This document shows, piece by piece, positions 51,125-59,945 of a stretch of 64,000 nucleotides of DNA; positions within the stretch are counted from its first letter, which is position 1; the number at the start of each line of letters is the position of its first letter. A model generated the notes under the pieces. It had not been told where the DNA came from and searched no databases. It saw only the letters and a list, made by a program, of their open reading frames with translations. The position numbers were made by a program, and so were the translations under genes. The stretch is from Hyphomicrobiales bacterium (GTDB lineage Bacteria; Pseudomonadota; Alphaproteobacteria; Rhizobiales; Rhizobiaceae), in NCBI GenBank assembly GCA_900468625.1, contig UBUL01000013.1, forward strand, positions 30,951 through 94,950, written 5' to 3'.

Positions 51125-52051
51125 TTACGGCGTGCGCGGGCGTGCGATCCAGATGCCGGCGACGATGACCATGCCGCCAAGCGCCTGCAGCAGCGTGACG
51201 TTTTCGCCGAACAGGAACCAGGCGAAAAGGGCGGCTGCGATCGATTCCAGGAAAATGACGAGCGAGGAGAAAACGGTTGGCAATCGCCCGAGCGCCACCG
51301 AAAGCAGGCCTTGTCCGCCGGCGTGGCTGATGAGGCCGAGTGCCAGGAGCACGCACCATCCCGAGATCGACTGCGGCAGGATGCGCGGCTCGAAGAAGAA
51401 GGCGATCAGGAACAGGATCGCCGAGGTGATGACACTCAATTCGAAGGTGACGCGCGCGGCGTTTGTCCCGGGTCGCGCTGCGCCGACCGCCAGGAAATAA
51501 AGGCCGAAAAAGGCGCCGGTGATGATGGCGAGAGCATCGCCGACGGCGCGGTCCGGATTGAATGCCAGGCTTTGCACGACAAGCGCCGTGCCGCCTGCAA
51601 GGCAGACGAGGAGGCCGAGAAGCGTGCCGCGACTGACACGCTGTCTCAAAAGAAGCCAGCCGAAAATGACGACCCAGAGCGGCGCCATCGTCGCGAAGAA
51701 GGTGGCGTTGGCGATCGTCGTCCGCATGATCGAGAGATGCCAGAAGAACAGGTCACCCGTGAAGGCAATGCCCGCCAGAATCGTCGGTATCGTGAAGCTG
51801 GCGCGAGGCGCCCTGGGCTCCGCCGCCTCGCCATATCGCATCCAGATCCAAAGGATCGGCAGCGCCAGGAAGACCCGCCAGAAGGCGCTGGCGAAAGGCC
51901 CGACATCGGCCAGGCGCACGAGACTTGGCGAGATGCTCATGGCCAGCGCCGCGAGAATCATCGCCACCACGCCAAGAAGAAAGCCCTTCGTATCTTCGTT
52001 TTCACCGAGGCTCGGGCTGCGCATATCGTATTCGGTGTCTGGCTGTGACAT
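51125..52051 (-). CDS. EamA-family (DMT) transporter
   Basis: A 308-aa inner-membrane protein with ten hydrophobic helices in two EamA repeats: GFLLGVVAMILAALAMSISP with PFASAFWRVFLALPILWIWM in the first, and NPDRAVGDALAIITGAFFGL with SHAGGQGLLSVALGRLPTVF in the second. Members export metabolites or amino acids. Substrate not predictable. It lies 138 bp beyond the amidase gene on the same strand and may or may not belong to that unit. Confidence 0.9.
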   Translation of the reverse strand: MSQPDTEYDMRSPSLGENEDTKGFLLGVVAMILAALAMSISPSLVRLADVGPFASAFWRVFLALPILWIWMRYGEAAEPRAPRASFTIPTILAGIAFTGDLFFWHLSIMRTTIANATFFATMAPLWVVIFGWLLLRQRVSRGTLLGLLVCLAGGTALVVQSLAFNPDRAVGDALAIITGAFFGLYFLAVGAARPGTNAARVTFELSVITSAILFLIAFFFEPRILPQSISGWCVLLALGLISHAGGQGLLSVALGRLPTVFSSLVIFLESIAAALFAWFLFGENVTLLQALGGMVIVAGIWIARPRTP

Positions 52052-52189
52052 TCTCGTGCCTCTGCGAGTCAGGTGATTTGTCGGGCAAATCTAATACATG
52101 CAGAGAGAGCATGTGGCTCGATTTTGATGGCCCTCGTGCAATTTTGTTTCTGTTTCGCACCGGATTGACCTGCAAACGGAGGAGATCAA

Positions 52190-53581
52190 TCAGCTCGGCC
52201 GCTTCGGCCAGTTTGTCACGCCCCCCGTCCAGTCCTCGAAGGCCTTGGAAAGACGCAGCACCAGCATGTCGCCGAAGCGTGGACCGACGATCTGCATGCC
52301 GATCGGCATGCCGGAGCGGGAAAAGCCGCAATTGATCGATGCCGCCGGCTGCTCCGACATGTTCCACGGAACGGTGAAGGCGATGTGCTCGAAAGGTCGC
52401 GCCGGATCGTTGGTGGGCGAAGCCCATTCTGCGGGATAGGAGACGATCGGATTGCTCGGCGAAAGCACGGCGTCCACTTCCGAGAAGAGTTTGGCGCAGC
52501 TCTTGCGCATCTCGTAGGTCTGGTTGAAGCCGCGAACGGCGTCGACGCCGCTGATATCGGCGCCGCCCTTCGCCCAGCTGTAAATATAGGGCAGGATGCT
52601 GTTGCGGCGTTCCTCGCTCAAGGCCATGATGTCGCCCCAAAAGCGGGCGCGCCAGAAGGCATCGAGGCCATCGAGCATCTGCCTGGTCAGCACCGGCGCG
52701 ACATCGACAATAATGGCGCCCGCCTCCTCGAAGCGCTTGGCGGCGGCAATGACCGCATCGCGTATCTCATCCTCGACAGGCAGCCCGCAGCCTGCATCCA
52801 GCATCAGGCCGATTTTCATGCCCCGGACATCTATGTCGAGATCCATCCAATCGATCTCGTTCGGCGGCAGGCTGGTGCTGTCGCGCCAGTCGGGCCGCGA
52901 GAGCGCCGCCATGGAGAAGGCGGCGTCCTCGACCGAGCGCGTCATCGGTCCGGCGCATCGCCCCAGATAATAGGGATCGATCGGAATGCGGCCATTGCTC
53001 GGCTTGAAGCCGAAAATGCCGGTCCACCCTGCCGGCAGGCGTATCGAGCCGCCGATATCCGTGCCGATATGCAGCGGTCCGTAGCCGGCAGCGGCCGCCG
53101 CCGACGCACCGGCGCTGGAGCCACCGGGATTTTGGCTGGGATCCCATGGATTGCGGCTGAGCTTGTGAAAGCTGGAGAGACCTGATGACAGCATGCCGTA
53201 GTCCGGGCAGGTGGTCTTGGCGAAGATCACGGCGCCGGCCTCGCGCATGCGGGCGGCGATCGGCGCATCCTCGGCAGCAGGGATGAGTTCGACAGCCGCC
53301 GTGCCGAGCGGCACCGGCTGTCCCTTGGTGGCAATCAGCTCCTTCAGCGTGACCGGAACACCGTCCAAAGCCCCAAGCGGCCCGCCCTTCGCCCAACGCT
53401 CCGTCGAGGCGGCGGCCTGCTTGCGCGCATCCTCGGGGTCGTAGGCATAAAGAGCCGCAATCGTCGGCTCCCACGCCTCGATATGCCGCTCGAGCGCCAG
53501 CCAATATTCGCTGGGAGACAGGCTCTTCTCTGCGAATTTGCGCTTGAGTTCACGAATGGAAAGATCGGTCGGTTCGGTCAT
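52190..53581 (-). CDS. Amidase (amidase signature family)
   Basis: A 463-aa amide hydrolase with the Ser-cisSer-Lys triad: Lys in GVPVTLKELIATKGQ, cis-Ser and Ser in NPGGSSAGASAAAAAGYGPL and GTDIGGSIRLPAG. No transamidase partners (GatB/GatC) adjoin it, so it is a free-standing catabolic amidase rather than GatA. It follows an ABC permease pair by 23 bp, suggesting that the imported compound carries an amide bond. Confidence 0.92.
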   Translation of the reverse strand: MTEPTDLSIRELKRKFAEKSLSPSEYWLALERHIEAWEPTIAALYAYDPEDARKQAAASTERWAKGGPLGALDGVPVTLKELIATKGQPVPLGTAAVELIPAAEDAPIAARMREAGAVIFAKTTCPDYGMLSSGLSSFHKLSRNPWDPSQNPGGSSAGASAAAAAGYGPLHIGTDIGGSIRLPAGWTGIFGFKPSNGRIPIDPYYLGRCAGPMTRSVEDAAFSMAALSRPDWRDSTSLPPNEIDWMDLDIDVRGMKIGLMLDAGCGLPVEDEIRDAVIAAAKRFEEAGAIIVDVAPVLTRQMLDGLDAFWRARFWGDIMALSEERRNSILPYIYSWAKGGADISGVDAVRGFNQTYEMRKSCAKLFSEVDAVLSPSNPIVSYPAEWASPTNDPARPFEHIAFTVPWNMSEQPAASINCGFSRSGMPIGMQIVGPRFGDMLVLRLSKAFEDWTGGVTNWPKRPS

Positions 53582-53604
53582 GGTCTATGCTCTTTATGTC
53601 TCAA

Positions 53605-54471
53605 TCAGCGGGTCGCTTCGCGGGGGTCGAGGAGATCGCGTAGCCCGTCGCCGAGCAGGTTGAAGCCGAGGACGGAGAGCGCGATGGCAAGGCCTGGCAG
53701 GAGAGCCAGCCACGGCGCCAGGTGGAAATAGGTCTGGGCATCGGCAAGCATCCGTCCCCAGGTCGGTGCGGGTGGCGGCACGCTCAAGCCCAGGAAGGCA
53801 AGCCCGGCTTCCGTCAGGATCGCAAGACCAAGCTGGATCGTCGCCTGAACGATGATGCTGCCCATGATGTTCGGCAGGACATGGCGTCGTGTGATGGAAA
53901 GCTGCGTATTGCCGATAGCGCGCGCCGCCAGCACATAGTCCCGGCTCCAGGCCTGCAAGGCGGAGCCGAGCGCGACACGGGCAAAGACGGGCACCATGAA
54001 GACGGCAATGGCGATAATGGCCGTCGAGCGCCCGGTTCCGAGAAACGCGCCGAGGATCATGGCCGATAGGATCGGCGGCAGGGCGAAGATCACGTCGCAG
54101 GTGCGCATGACGAGCGCCTCGAACAGGCCGCGTTGAGCGGCGGCGGAAACGCCGATGATCGTTCCGATCGTCCCGCCGATCGCGACGGCCGACACCGAGA
54201 TCGACAGCGAATTCCAGCAGCCTGCCATCAGCATCGACAGGACGTCATGGCCGAGCTGATCGGTGCCGAGAAGCCCGAAACCGAAAGGTGGCTCCAGCTT
54301 GTGGGTGATCTGCATCTTCGCCGGCGGCACCGGCGTCCAGAACAGGGAGACGATGGCGACGGCGACGAGAGCCAGGATGATGAGGGCGCCGACCATGAGA
54401 TTCACCCGCCGCAATGCCCGAAAACGCCGGCGTGAAGATGGGGCAGCAGCTCTTGCTTCGACTGTCGTCAT
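53605..54471 (-). CDS. Peptide-type ABC transporter permease (DppC-like)
   Basis: A 288-aa permease. The N-terminal OppC-type helix (LMVGALIILALVAVAIVSLF) is followed by the DppC landmark LGTDQLGHDVLSMLMAGCWN and the EAA-like loop YVLAARAIGNTQLSITRRHV with LPNIMG. About six helices. Start overlaps the DppB-like stop by 4 bp. It forms the channel with the preceding gene product for a peptide-like solute. Confidence 0.93.
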   Translation of the reverse strand: MTTVEARAAAPSSRRRFRALRRVNLMVGALIILALVAVAIVSLFWTPVPPAKMQITHKLEPPFGFGLLGTDQLGHDVLSMLMAGCWNSLSISVSAVAIGGTIGTIIGVSAAAQRGLFEALVMRTCDVIFALPPILSAMILGAFLGTGRSTAIIAIAVFMVPVFARVALGSALQAWSRDYVLAARAIGNTQLSITRRHVLPNIMGSIIVQATIQLGLAILTEAGLAFLGLSVPPPAPTWGRMLADAQTYFHLAPWLALLPGLAIALSVLGFNLLGDGLRDLLDPREATR

Positions 54472-55421
54472 TGCGCACCTCCCGCCCGCAGCCGGGGATC
54501 GATAACGAGATAGGAGAGATCCACCAGGAAGTTCACGACGATGACGAGGCCGGCAAAGAACAGCACGACATCCTGAAGCACGATCACGTCACGCTGGCTG
54601 AGTGCCTGATAGGCGAGGCGGCCGAGGCCGGGCAGCGTGAAGACGTTTTCGATCAGCACGGCGCCGGCGACCAGAAAGGTGAATTGCAGCCCGAGAATGG
54701 TGAGCACCGGAACCAGCGCATTCGGCACCACATGCCCCCAGAGCACGCGGCTGCGCGACAGGCCCTTGGCGATCGCCGTACGGGCAAAATCCTCGTGCAG
54801 CGTGTCGAGCACGGCCGAGCGAGTGACCCTCGTCAACACCGCCGCCTGCGGCAGCGCAAGCGCGACCGCGGGCAGCACGAGCGATTTCAGGGCCGACCAT
54901 AACCCATTGCCCCAACCGGGAAAGCCGCCGGCCGGCATCCAGCCGAGCGAGGTGGCGAACAGAAGCATCAGCAGCAGGCCAACCCAGAAGCCCGGCACGG
55001 CAATGCCCATCTGCGAAAACAGCGTGGCGACGATATCGAAGAAGCCGCCGCGTCTTGCCGCTGCCGCAACGCCGAGCGGCACGGCGACAAGAACCGACAA
55101 CAGGATGGCAAGCAATGCAAGTGGCAGGGTGACGGCAAGCCGCTCGGCAATCAGGCCGGCGACCGGCACGCCATAAGTATAGGATTTGCCGAGATCACCC
55201 GCCAGTGCACCGGCAAGCCATTGCCCATACCGGACGATCAGCGGTTGATCGAGGCCCATATCATGCCGGAGCGCGGCCAGCGTTTCCGGCGTCGCCGAGG
55301 TGCCGAGCGTAATGGCCGCCGGATCGCCCGGCAGCAGCGCCATGACTGCAAAGACTAGCAGCGAAACGGCGATCAGCGTCAGGATGAGGCCGAAAATCCG
55401 GCGGGTGAGCAGTACGATCAT
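54468..55421 (-). CDS. Peptide-type ABC transporter permease (DppB-like)
   Basis: A 317-aa permease with the DppB start RRIFGLILTLIAVSLLVFAV, then ALLPGDPAAITLG, LPLALLAILLSVLVAVPLGV, and the EAA loop DFARTAIAKGLSRSRVLWGH with VVPNALVP. About six helices. The start at 55421 (MIVLLTRRIFG) is chosen over 55493, whose extra residues are polar and non-helical. It lies 90 bp after the binding-protein gene. Confidence 0.93.
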   Translation of the reverse strand: MIVLLTRRIFGLILTLIAVSLLVFAVMALLPGDPAAITLGTSATPETLAALRHDMGLDQPLIVRYGQWLAGALAGDLGKSYTYGVPVAGLIAERLAVTLPLALLAILLSVLVAVPLGVAAAARRGGFFDIVATLFSQMGIAVPGFWVGLLLMLLFATSLGWMPAGGFPGWGNGLWSALKSLVLPAVALALPQAAVLTRVTRSAVLDTLHEDFARTAIAKGLSRSRVLWGHVVPNALVPVLTILGLQFTFLVAGAVLIENVFTLPGLGRLAYQALSQRDVIVLQDVVLFFAGLVIVVNFLVDLSYLVIDPRLRAGGAQ

Positions 55422-55511
55422 GGCATGTCCGTGGCCGAGCTGGCCGGCATCGAGATCATTGACAACGGGCGGCTCTGGTCCGCCCGTCTGCATCGTTGCG
55501 TGGAAACGATA

Positions 55512-57041
55512 TCAATCTTCCCAAGAGACGTTGGTCAGCACGTTCGAGGGGATGGGTTCGCTTTCCCAAAGGCCCTTCAGCTTCTTGTCCCAGACGCCGA
55601 GCTTCGGCATGACGAAAAGGAAGAGAGCCGGCACATCCTCGGCAAGAATGCTCTGCGCTTCTCCGTAGAGCTTGTTCTGCTCGGCAGGATCGGTGGTGAG
55701 CTGTATCTTCTTCATAAGCTCGTTGAAGGCAGGGTTCTTGTAGTTGAAGTAATATGGGTCGCGCGAGTAGATATCGATATCCATCGGCTCGGCATGGGCG
55801 ACGATGGTCATATCGTAGTTGCGGCCGCTGAAGACGTCCTGCACCCATTTCGCCGGAAATTCCGTCGGCTCGATGTTCATCGTCACGCCGATATCGGCAA
55901 ACATCGCCTGCATCACCTGGGCGCTGCGTGGCGCATAGGCCATCTGCGGCGTCTTGATGGTGAAGGTGAAACCATTCGGATAGCCGGCTTCGGCAAGCAG
56001 CGCCTTGGCCTTGGCGGTGTCGTAGGGCAGCGTGCCCGTCAAATCCTTGTAGCCGGGATCGTTCGGCGTGTAGTGGCTGCCGATCGCCGTGCCGAAGCCG
56101 GACCACGCGCCTTCGATGATCGTCTTGCGGTCGAGTGCCATCATCAGCGCCTGACGCACGCGCTTGTCGTCGAAGGGCTTGCGCGTGTTGTTCATGCCCG
56201 CCACGACCTTGAGCTCGGTATTGCCGATCTTGGTCATCAGCCTGGGATCGCCCTCGAAGGAATTCATGAGCTCCGGTGCGGCGAATTCCGGAAAGGCATC
56301 GAGGTCGCCGGCTTTCAGCGCCGCAGCCTCTGCCTGCGGATCGGAGATGAAGCGGAAGGTCGCCTTCTCGAGCTTCACGTCGACCGACTTGTTCCAGTAG
56401 TCCGGGTTCTTGATCAGGTCGACATGGTCGCCCTTGGCCCAGGAGGAGAATTTGAATGGGCCTGTGCCGACAGGCGTCGTCTTGTCGTTGGCCGAGGATT
56501 TCGGTCCGACCATGACCGAGCTCGGCCAGCCGAGCCAATAGAGCAGGCTGCCGGTCGGCGAGGAAAGATGCAGCACCAGCGTTTCCGGATCCGGCGTGTC
56601 GATCGATGCGATGGTCGTAAAGAAGCGCTTTTGCGGATTGACCGAATCGGCGCCGCGCGCCCGATCGAGGGTGAACTTGGCGGCGGCGGAATCGAAAGTC
56701 TCGCCGTCGTGGAATTTCACCCCCGTCTGCAGCTTGAACGTATAGGTGAGACCGTCGGGAGAGATTTCCCAGCTCTTGGCGAGCTGCGGCACGATCTTGC
56801 CGTTTTGGTCGATGGCAACCAGACCTTCGAAAATATTCTGCCAGGTGACCTGGCCGATTGCGACAGGCGCGGCGATCGTCGGATCGAGGCCTGTCGGCTC
56901 GACGCTCATGCCGAGATTGAGTGTCGTCTTCGCGGCCTCGGCCTGTGTCAGCCCCATCAGCAGCAGGCCGGCAGAAACTGCGGCGCCATAGGCAAGCCGG
57001 CGCGTGACGTCGCCCAGGCTCGGGCGTGAAAACTTGGTCAT
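55512..57041 (-). CDS. Peptide-type ABC transporter substrate-binding protein (SBP_bac_5)
   Basis: A 509-aa periplasmic family 5 binding protein. A signal peptide (RRLAYGAAVSAGLLLMGLTQ, then AEAAK) precedes LNLGMSVEPTGLDPTIAAPV, WEISPDGLTYTFKLQTGVKF with HDGETF (the family signature) and the lobe containing FDDKRVRQALMMALDRKTII. It delivers a peptide, opine, or amide-like ligand to the permeases. The ATG at 57041 has AAGGGAA ahead; the frame to 57068 adds nothing useful. Two dyads upstream suggest control by the LysR gene at 57199. Confidence 0.93.
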   Translation of the reverse strand: MTKFSRPSLGDVTRRLAYGAAVSAGLLLMGLTQAEAAKTTLNLGMSVEPTGLDPTIAAPVAIGQVTWQNIFEGLVAIDQNGKIVPQLAKSWEISPDGLTYTFKLQTGVKFHDGETFDSAAAKFTLDRARGADSVNPQKRFFTTIASIDTPDPETLVLHLSSPTGSLLYWLGWPSSVMVGPKSSANDKTTPVGTGPFKFSSWAKGDHVDLIKNPDYWNKSVDVKLEKATFRFISDPQAEAAALKAGDLDAFPEFAAPELMNSFEGDPRLMTKIGNTELKVVAGMNNTRKPFDDKRVRQALMMALDRKTIIEGAWSGFGTAIGSHYTPNDPGYKDLTGTLPYDTAKAKALLAEAGYPNGFTFTIKTPQMAYAPRSAQVMQAMFADIGVTMNIEPTEFPAKWVQDVFSGRNYDMTIVAHAEPMDIDIYSRDPYYFNYKNPAFNELMKKIQLTTDPAEQNKLYGEAQSILAEDVPALFLFVMPKLGVWDKKLKGLWESEPIPSNVLTNVSWED

Positions 57042-57122
57042 GTCGGTTCCCTTGCTTTTTGCCCGCATGTCCGGCTTTCCCTCCGGCTGCGGTCTTTTTC
57101 AGGATAGTGTCATCTCGTGGGC

Positions 57123-57148
57123 GCACACACAATTCCGAAAATGTGTGC
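57123..57148. promoter_or_regulatory. Inverted repeat in the binding-protein promoter region, outer
   Basis: GCACACA-caattccgaaaa-TGTGTGC: 7-bp arms around 12 bases, three bases from the next dyad, 82 bp upstream of the binding-protein start. Confidence 0.4.
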
Positions 57149-57151
57149 TCG

Positions 57152-57172
57152 GTGTAGCCGAAACCGCTACAC
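57152..57172. promoter_or_regulatory. Probable LysR-type operator before the ABC locus
   Basis: GTGTAGC-cgaaacc-GCTACAC, perfect 7-bp arms with a 7-base centre, 26 bp beyond the LysR stop and 111 bp before the binding-protein start. It contains LTTR-like T-N11-A spacing. With the outer dyad it could form paired recognition and activation sites. Confidence 0.55.
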
Positions 57173-57198
57173 TGGTTTTGTCTTCTACAGTGCTGGGT

Positions 57199-58116
57199 TC
57201 AATCCTGCCTCCCCTTGGTGGAAAGTCGTTCCCGCATGAAGCGCTCGATGAAATCGAGCAGCTTGCCGGCCGCGAAGGAGAGCTGGCGATCGGGCGCGAC
57301 GCAGAGATCGACCGGCGTCCGCACCCCCATGCCGCCCGCGACGGGCCGTGCGACGAGCTGACCCGCCTCGATCTCCCTTTGGACGGTCAGCGCCGGCAGC
57401 ATGGTAATTGCTGCGCCCCGCAGCACCAGCTCCTTCTGCATTTCCAGCGAGCCGGTCTCAAAGACGGGATCGAGTCTCAGCCCCTCACGTTCGAACAGCG
57501 CGTCGAAGGCCTGCCTTGCGCCGAAGGAGCGATCGGGGACGGCAAGCGCGTGTGACGCAATTTCGTCTAGCGTGATCTCGCTGGCGGCAGCAAGCGGATG
57601 GGAGGACGCGGCGATCACGTCGTAGATCAACTCGGAACGCAGACGAACCTGGGTGCCGGAGAGCGGCGGTGCAAACAGCGTCACCGCAATATCGGCCTCG
57701 GCATTCTTGACGGCTTCGATGGCACTGCGGGCGCTGGTAATGGTCACTTCGAAGCGCAGGCGCGGATAGCGCAGACTGAACTCGGCCAGCGCCGGAGCAA
57801 GGATGCTGGCGACGGACGCGCCATTGGCATAGATGCTGACGGTCCCGCGCTGCAGACCCTTCAGGTCTTCGATCAGCTGGTGAACATGATCGAGCTCGCG
57901 CAGCGTCCGTCCGGCGCGTTCCGCCAGCAATTCGCCGGCAGCCGTCAATTTGATGCCGCGGGCGCTGCGCTCGACCAGCGGCGTGCCGAAGTGATATTCG
58001 AGGTTTTCGATCTGGCGGCTGATGGCCGTCGGCGCCACGTTCAGGTTTTCGGCCGCTTGGCGCATCGAATTGGTGCGGACCAGTTCGTCGAAATAGATCA
58101 GGGCGCGGATCTGCAT
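57199..58116 (-). CDS. LysR-family transcriptional regulator
   Basis: A 305-aa LTTR. HTH in LIYFDELVRTNSMRQAAENL and NVAPTAISRQIENLE; effector domain with AEADIAVTLFAPPLSGTQVR and PDRSFGARQAFDALFEREGL. It lies between the P1-peptidase gene (15 bp upstream, same strand) and the ABC genes, unlike the usual divergent LTTR layout. The most likely targets are the ABC-amidase operon, whose promoter has two dyads, and the peptidase. Confidence 0.92.
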   Translation of the reverse strand: MQIRALIYFDELVRTNSMRQAAENLNVAPTAISRQIENLEYHFGTPLVERSARGIKLTAAGELLAERAGRTLRELDHVHQLIEDLKGLQRGTVSIYANGASVASILAPALAEFSLRYPRLRFEVTITSARSAIEAVKNAEADIAVTLFAPPLSGTQVRLRSELIYDVIAASSHPLAAASEITLDEIASHALAVPDRSFGARQAFDALFEREGLRLDPVFETGSLEMQKELVLRGAAITMLPALTVQREIEAGQLVARPVAGGMGVRTPVDLCVAPDRQLSFAAGKLLDFIERFMRERLSTKGRQD

Positions 58117-58131
58117 GCGCGCGGCCTCCGG

Positions 58132-59130
58132 CTAGACGGCGGACTTGGCGAAGCGGTCTCGCCAGGCGGGCTGGCCGCCTTCGACCGGAAGCGCCGTCGC
58201 CTCATAGACGCCGCGGGCGATGGCGCGCGCCATGACGATGGTGGCGAGATGGCAAAGCTCCATGAAGCCTGGCATGTCGTCACGCGCATGCTTGCCGGTG
58301 GATGCGGCAAACACAGTGTCGCCGTCGAGCGGCAGATGCGTTGGCAGCAGCGCGCGGGCAAGGCCGTCATGGGTGCAGATGGACAGGCGATGGGCTTCCG
58401 CTTTGGTCAGTTGGGCGTCGGTGACGATGGCGCCGATGGTGGTGGCGGTGACATTGGTGCCCTTCAGCCGCAGGCGCGAATCGATGGTCTGAGGCATGCC
58501 AAGACCGCCGAATTCGCCATTCTCCTCAAAAGGGGCCGCCCAGAAATGCGGACCGTCACCGATGGTGGCGGAACCGAGCGCATTGACGGCAACGATGGCG
58601 GCAATCCTGTATCCCCTGCTGCTGATAGCGCTCGCAGAGCCGAGCCCGCCCTTGACCGTCGCCGTCGTGGCACCCGTGCCGGCGCCGACCGTGCCGAGCG
58701 CAAACGGCCCCATTGTCGCCGCCTTGAAGGCCGAATAGCCGAGATCGCGATAGGGCGAATGCAGCCCCCAGTCCTTGTTGCCGCCGTTGATGAGATCGAA
58801 CAGGATAGCCTGCGGCACGATCGGCACCAGCGCATCGCCGACCTTGAGGCCGCGGCCCATTTCCCTCAAGCCCGCCTGCACCCCGCCTGCGGCATCGAGC
58901 CCGAAGGCCGAACCGCCGGAGAGCACGAGAGCATCCACGGTGCCGACCGTCATGGCAGGGTCCAGCAATGCGGTATCCCGTCCGCCCGGTGCGCCGCCGA
59001 GCACGCTGCAGGAGGCAACCGCCGGTTCGTCGAAGACGATGGCAGTGACGCCGGAGCCGAGCGTAAGGTCAGTGGAGTGACCGACGGCGACGCCTTCGAT
59101 ATCCGTCAGGAGATTGAGGAGGTCAGCCAA
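58132..59130 (-). CDS. P1-family (S58, DmpA-like) aminopeptidase
   Basis: A 332-aa N-terminal-nucleophile-type hydrolase. The family autocleaves before a Ser; here VKGGLGSASAISSRGY (about residue 170) holds the Gly-Ser bond. DIEGVAVGHSTDL and VLSGGSAFGLDAAGGVQAGL form the substrate pocket. DmpA relatives cleave L-aminoacyl amides, D-Ala esters or beta-peptides. A TTG start at 59130 with AAGGA seven bases ahead is preferred to a TTG at 59154. It is first in the peptide/amide locus, so import and cleavage of unusual peptides is a coherent reading. Confidence 0.9.
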   Translation of the reverse strand: MADLLNLLTDIEGVAVGHSTDLTLGSGVTAIVFDEPAVASCSVLGGAPGGRDTALLDPAMTVGTVDALVLSGGSAFGLDAAGGVQAGLREMGRGLKVGDALVPIVPQAILFDLINGGNKDWGLHSPYRDLGYSAFKAATMGPFALGTVGAGTGATTATVKGGLGSASAISSRGYRIAAIVAVNALGSATIGDGPHFWAAPFEENGEFGGLGMPQTIDSRLRLKGTNVTATTIGAIVTDAQLTKAEAHRLSICTHDGLARALLPTHLPLDGDTVFAASTGKHARDDMPGFMELCHLATIVMARAIARGVYEATALPVEGGQPAWRDRFAKSAV

Positions 59131-59373
59131 TGAAAAATCCTTCGCCGTTTGCAACGCGAGGTCGTCATGGCGATAGGACCGTAAAGAGGGTGAAAAGACA
59201 AGATGGGTTTGTCGAAGGCGAGTATTGTCGGAACCGACTCTCGTGGTTCGAGGTCCTGGCTTTCAGCCTGCGCGCCTCACCATGCGGGCGGAATAGCCCT
59301 TGTTCGAATACAATAAAGTTTGATTTCGAGAGCCGAGACGGGGTCCATTTGTCAACCGGCGTGAAAAAAACTA

Positions 59374-59406
59374 GCCCTCACCCTGAGCTTGTCGAAGGGC
59401 GAGGGC
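59374..59406. repeat. Palindromic intergenic repeat
   Basis: GCCCTC-a-CCCT-gagcttgtcga-AGGG-c-GAGGGC forms a 10-bp hairpin with one mismatch. The CCCTGAGCTTGTCGAAGGG core is a dispersed repeat I recall from many proteobacterial genomes. It stands in the 316-bp gap between the peptidase start at 59130 and the 59447 gene, which otherwise shows only a weak partial echo (TTTGTCGAAGGCGAG) near 59206. Confidence 0.6.
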
Positions 59407-59446
59407 GGATGATTTTATAATGTAAAAGTAGAGGCGAACCGATCCA

Positions 59447-59641
59447 TCAGACATGGATCGGCTTTGCCTGTTGACGAGAGAGGAGATCGCGGATCGCCAG
59501 CTTCACTTCGTCCGCGTTTCTGAAACGCTGCTCGTCCAGATCATGGACGTGATATTTCACAGCGATGAACTTGAGCCGATCCTGATCTGGAACGACGATA
59601 CCGACGGGAACGCCGGCATATTCGATGACTTGCTTCTTCAT
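59447..59641 (-). CDS. Small conserved-looking hypothetical protein
   Basis: A 64-aa cytoplasmic protein: MKKQVIEYAGVPVGIVVPDQ, then LKFIAVKYHVHDLDEQRF and a C-terminal helix NADEVKLAIRDLLSRQ. No Cys, signal or membrane segment. A strong GGAGGGAG seven bases before the ATG supports translation. It may have a beta-beta-beta-alpha fold, but I recognise no named family. Monocistronic between two repeat-bearing spacers. Confidence 0.72.
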   Translation of the reverse strand: MKKQVIEYAGVPVGIVVPDQDRLKFIAVKYHVHDLDEQRFRNADEVKLAIRDLLSRQQAKPIHV

Positions 59642-59876
59642 AAATAGACTCCCTCCGCACCGACATCGGTGCAGGCATGGCGAATTGATCGTTTGAATCC
59701 GGTAAGGGGACGAACGTCACATTCGACAGCGCGGGCTGGAGAGCGCGCCCGCGCGGTCATTGCCAAGCACGGACCACCCAAGGATCGAAGCGATGGCTTT
59801 AATATTCAGCATGTCACGTCCCCAAGTTGGTGTTGTACTTGTGAGAACTCCGATGAGGAGCTCCGCGATCCAATGT

Positions 59877-59907
59877 GTTATTGTCTATTATATTAGTAGA
59901 CAATAAC
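59877..59907. promoter_or_regulatory. 11-bp inverted repeat in the 59.6-60.15 kb spacer
   Basis: GTTATTGTCTA-ttatattag-TAGACAATAAC: perfect arms, AT-rich, in a 513-bp stretch (59642-60154) with little coding content. Not followed by a T-run, so more likely an operator than a terminator. The spacer's only other candidate feature is the small frame at 59946. Confidence 0.45.
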
Positions 59908-59945
59908 AACTTCATCTCAAGAAACATATTCCGAAAGATGTCAAA

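Noticed and set aside
55425..57029. A 534-codon plus-strand frame over the binding-protein gene
   Set aside because: Shadow of the SBP_bac_5 gene, which has a signal peptide, RBS and family signature.
57598..59133. A 511-codon plus-strand frame over the LysR and P1-peptidase genes
   Set aside because: It crosses two well-supported minus-strand genes and their junction; Gly/Arg/Asp-rich composition is typical of an antisense artefact.
59453..59647. A 64-codon plus-strand frame overlapping the small hypothetical at 59447-59641
   Set aside because: The minus-strand frame has a strong GGAGGGAG at correct spacing; the plus-strand one has no RBS.
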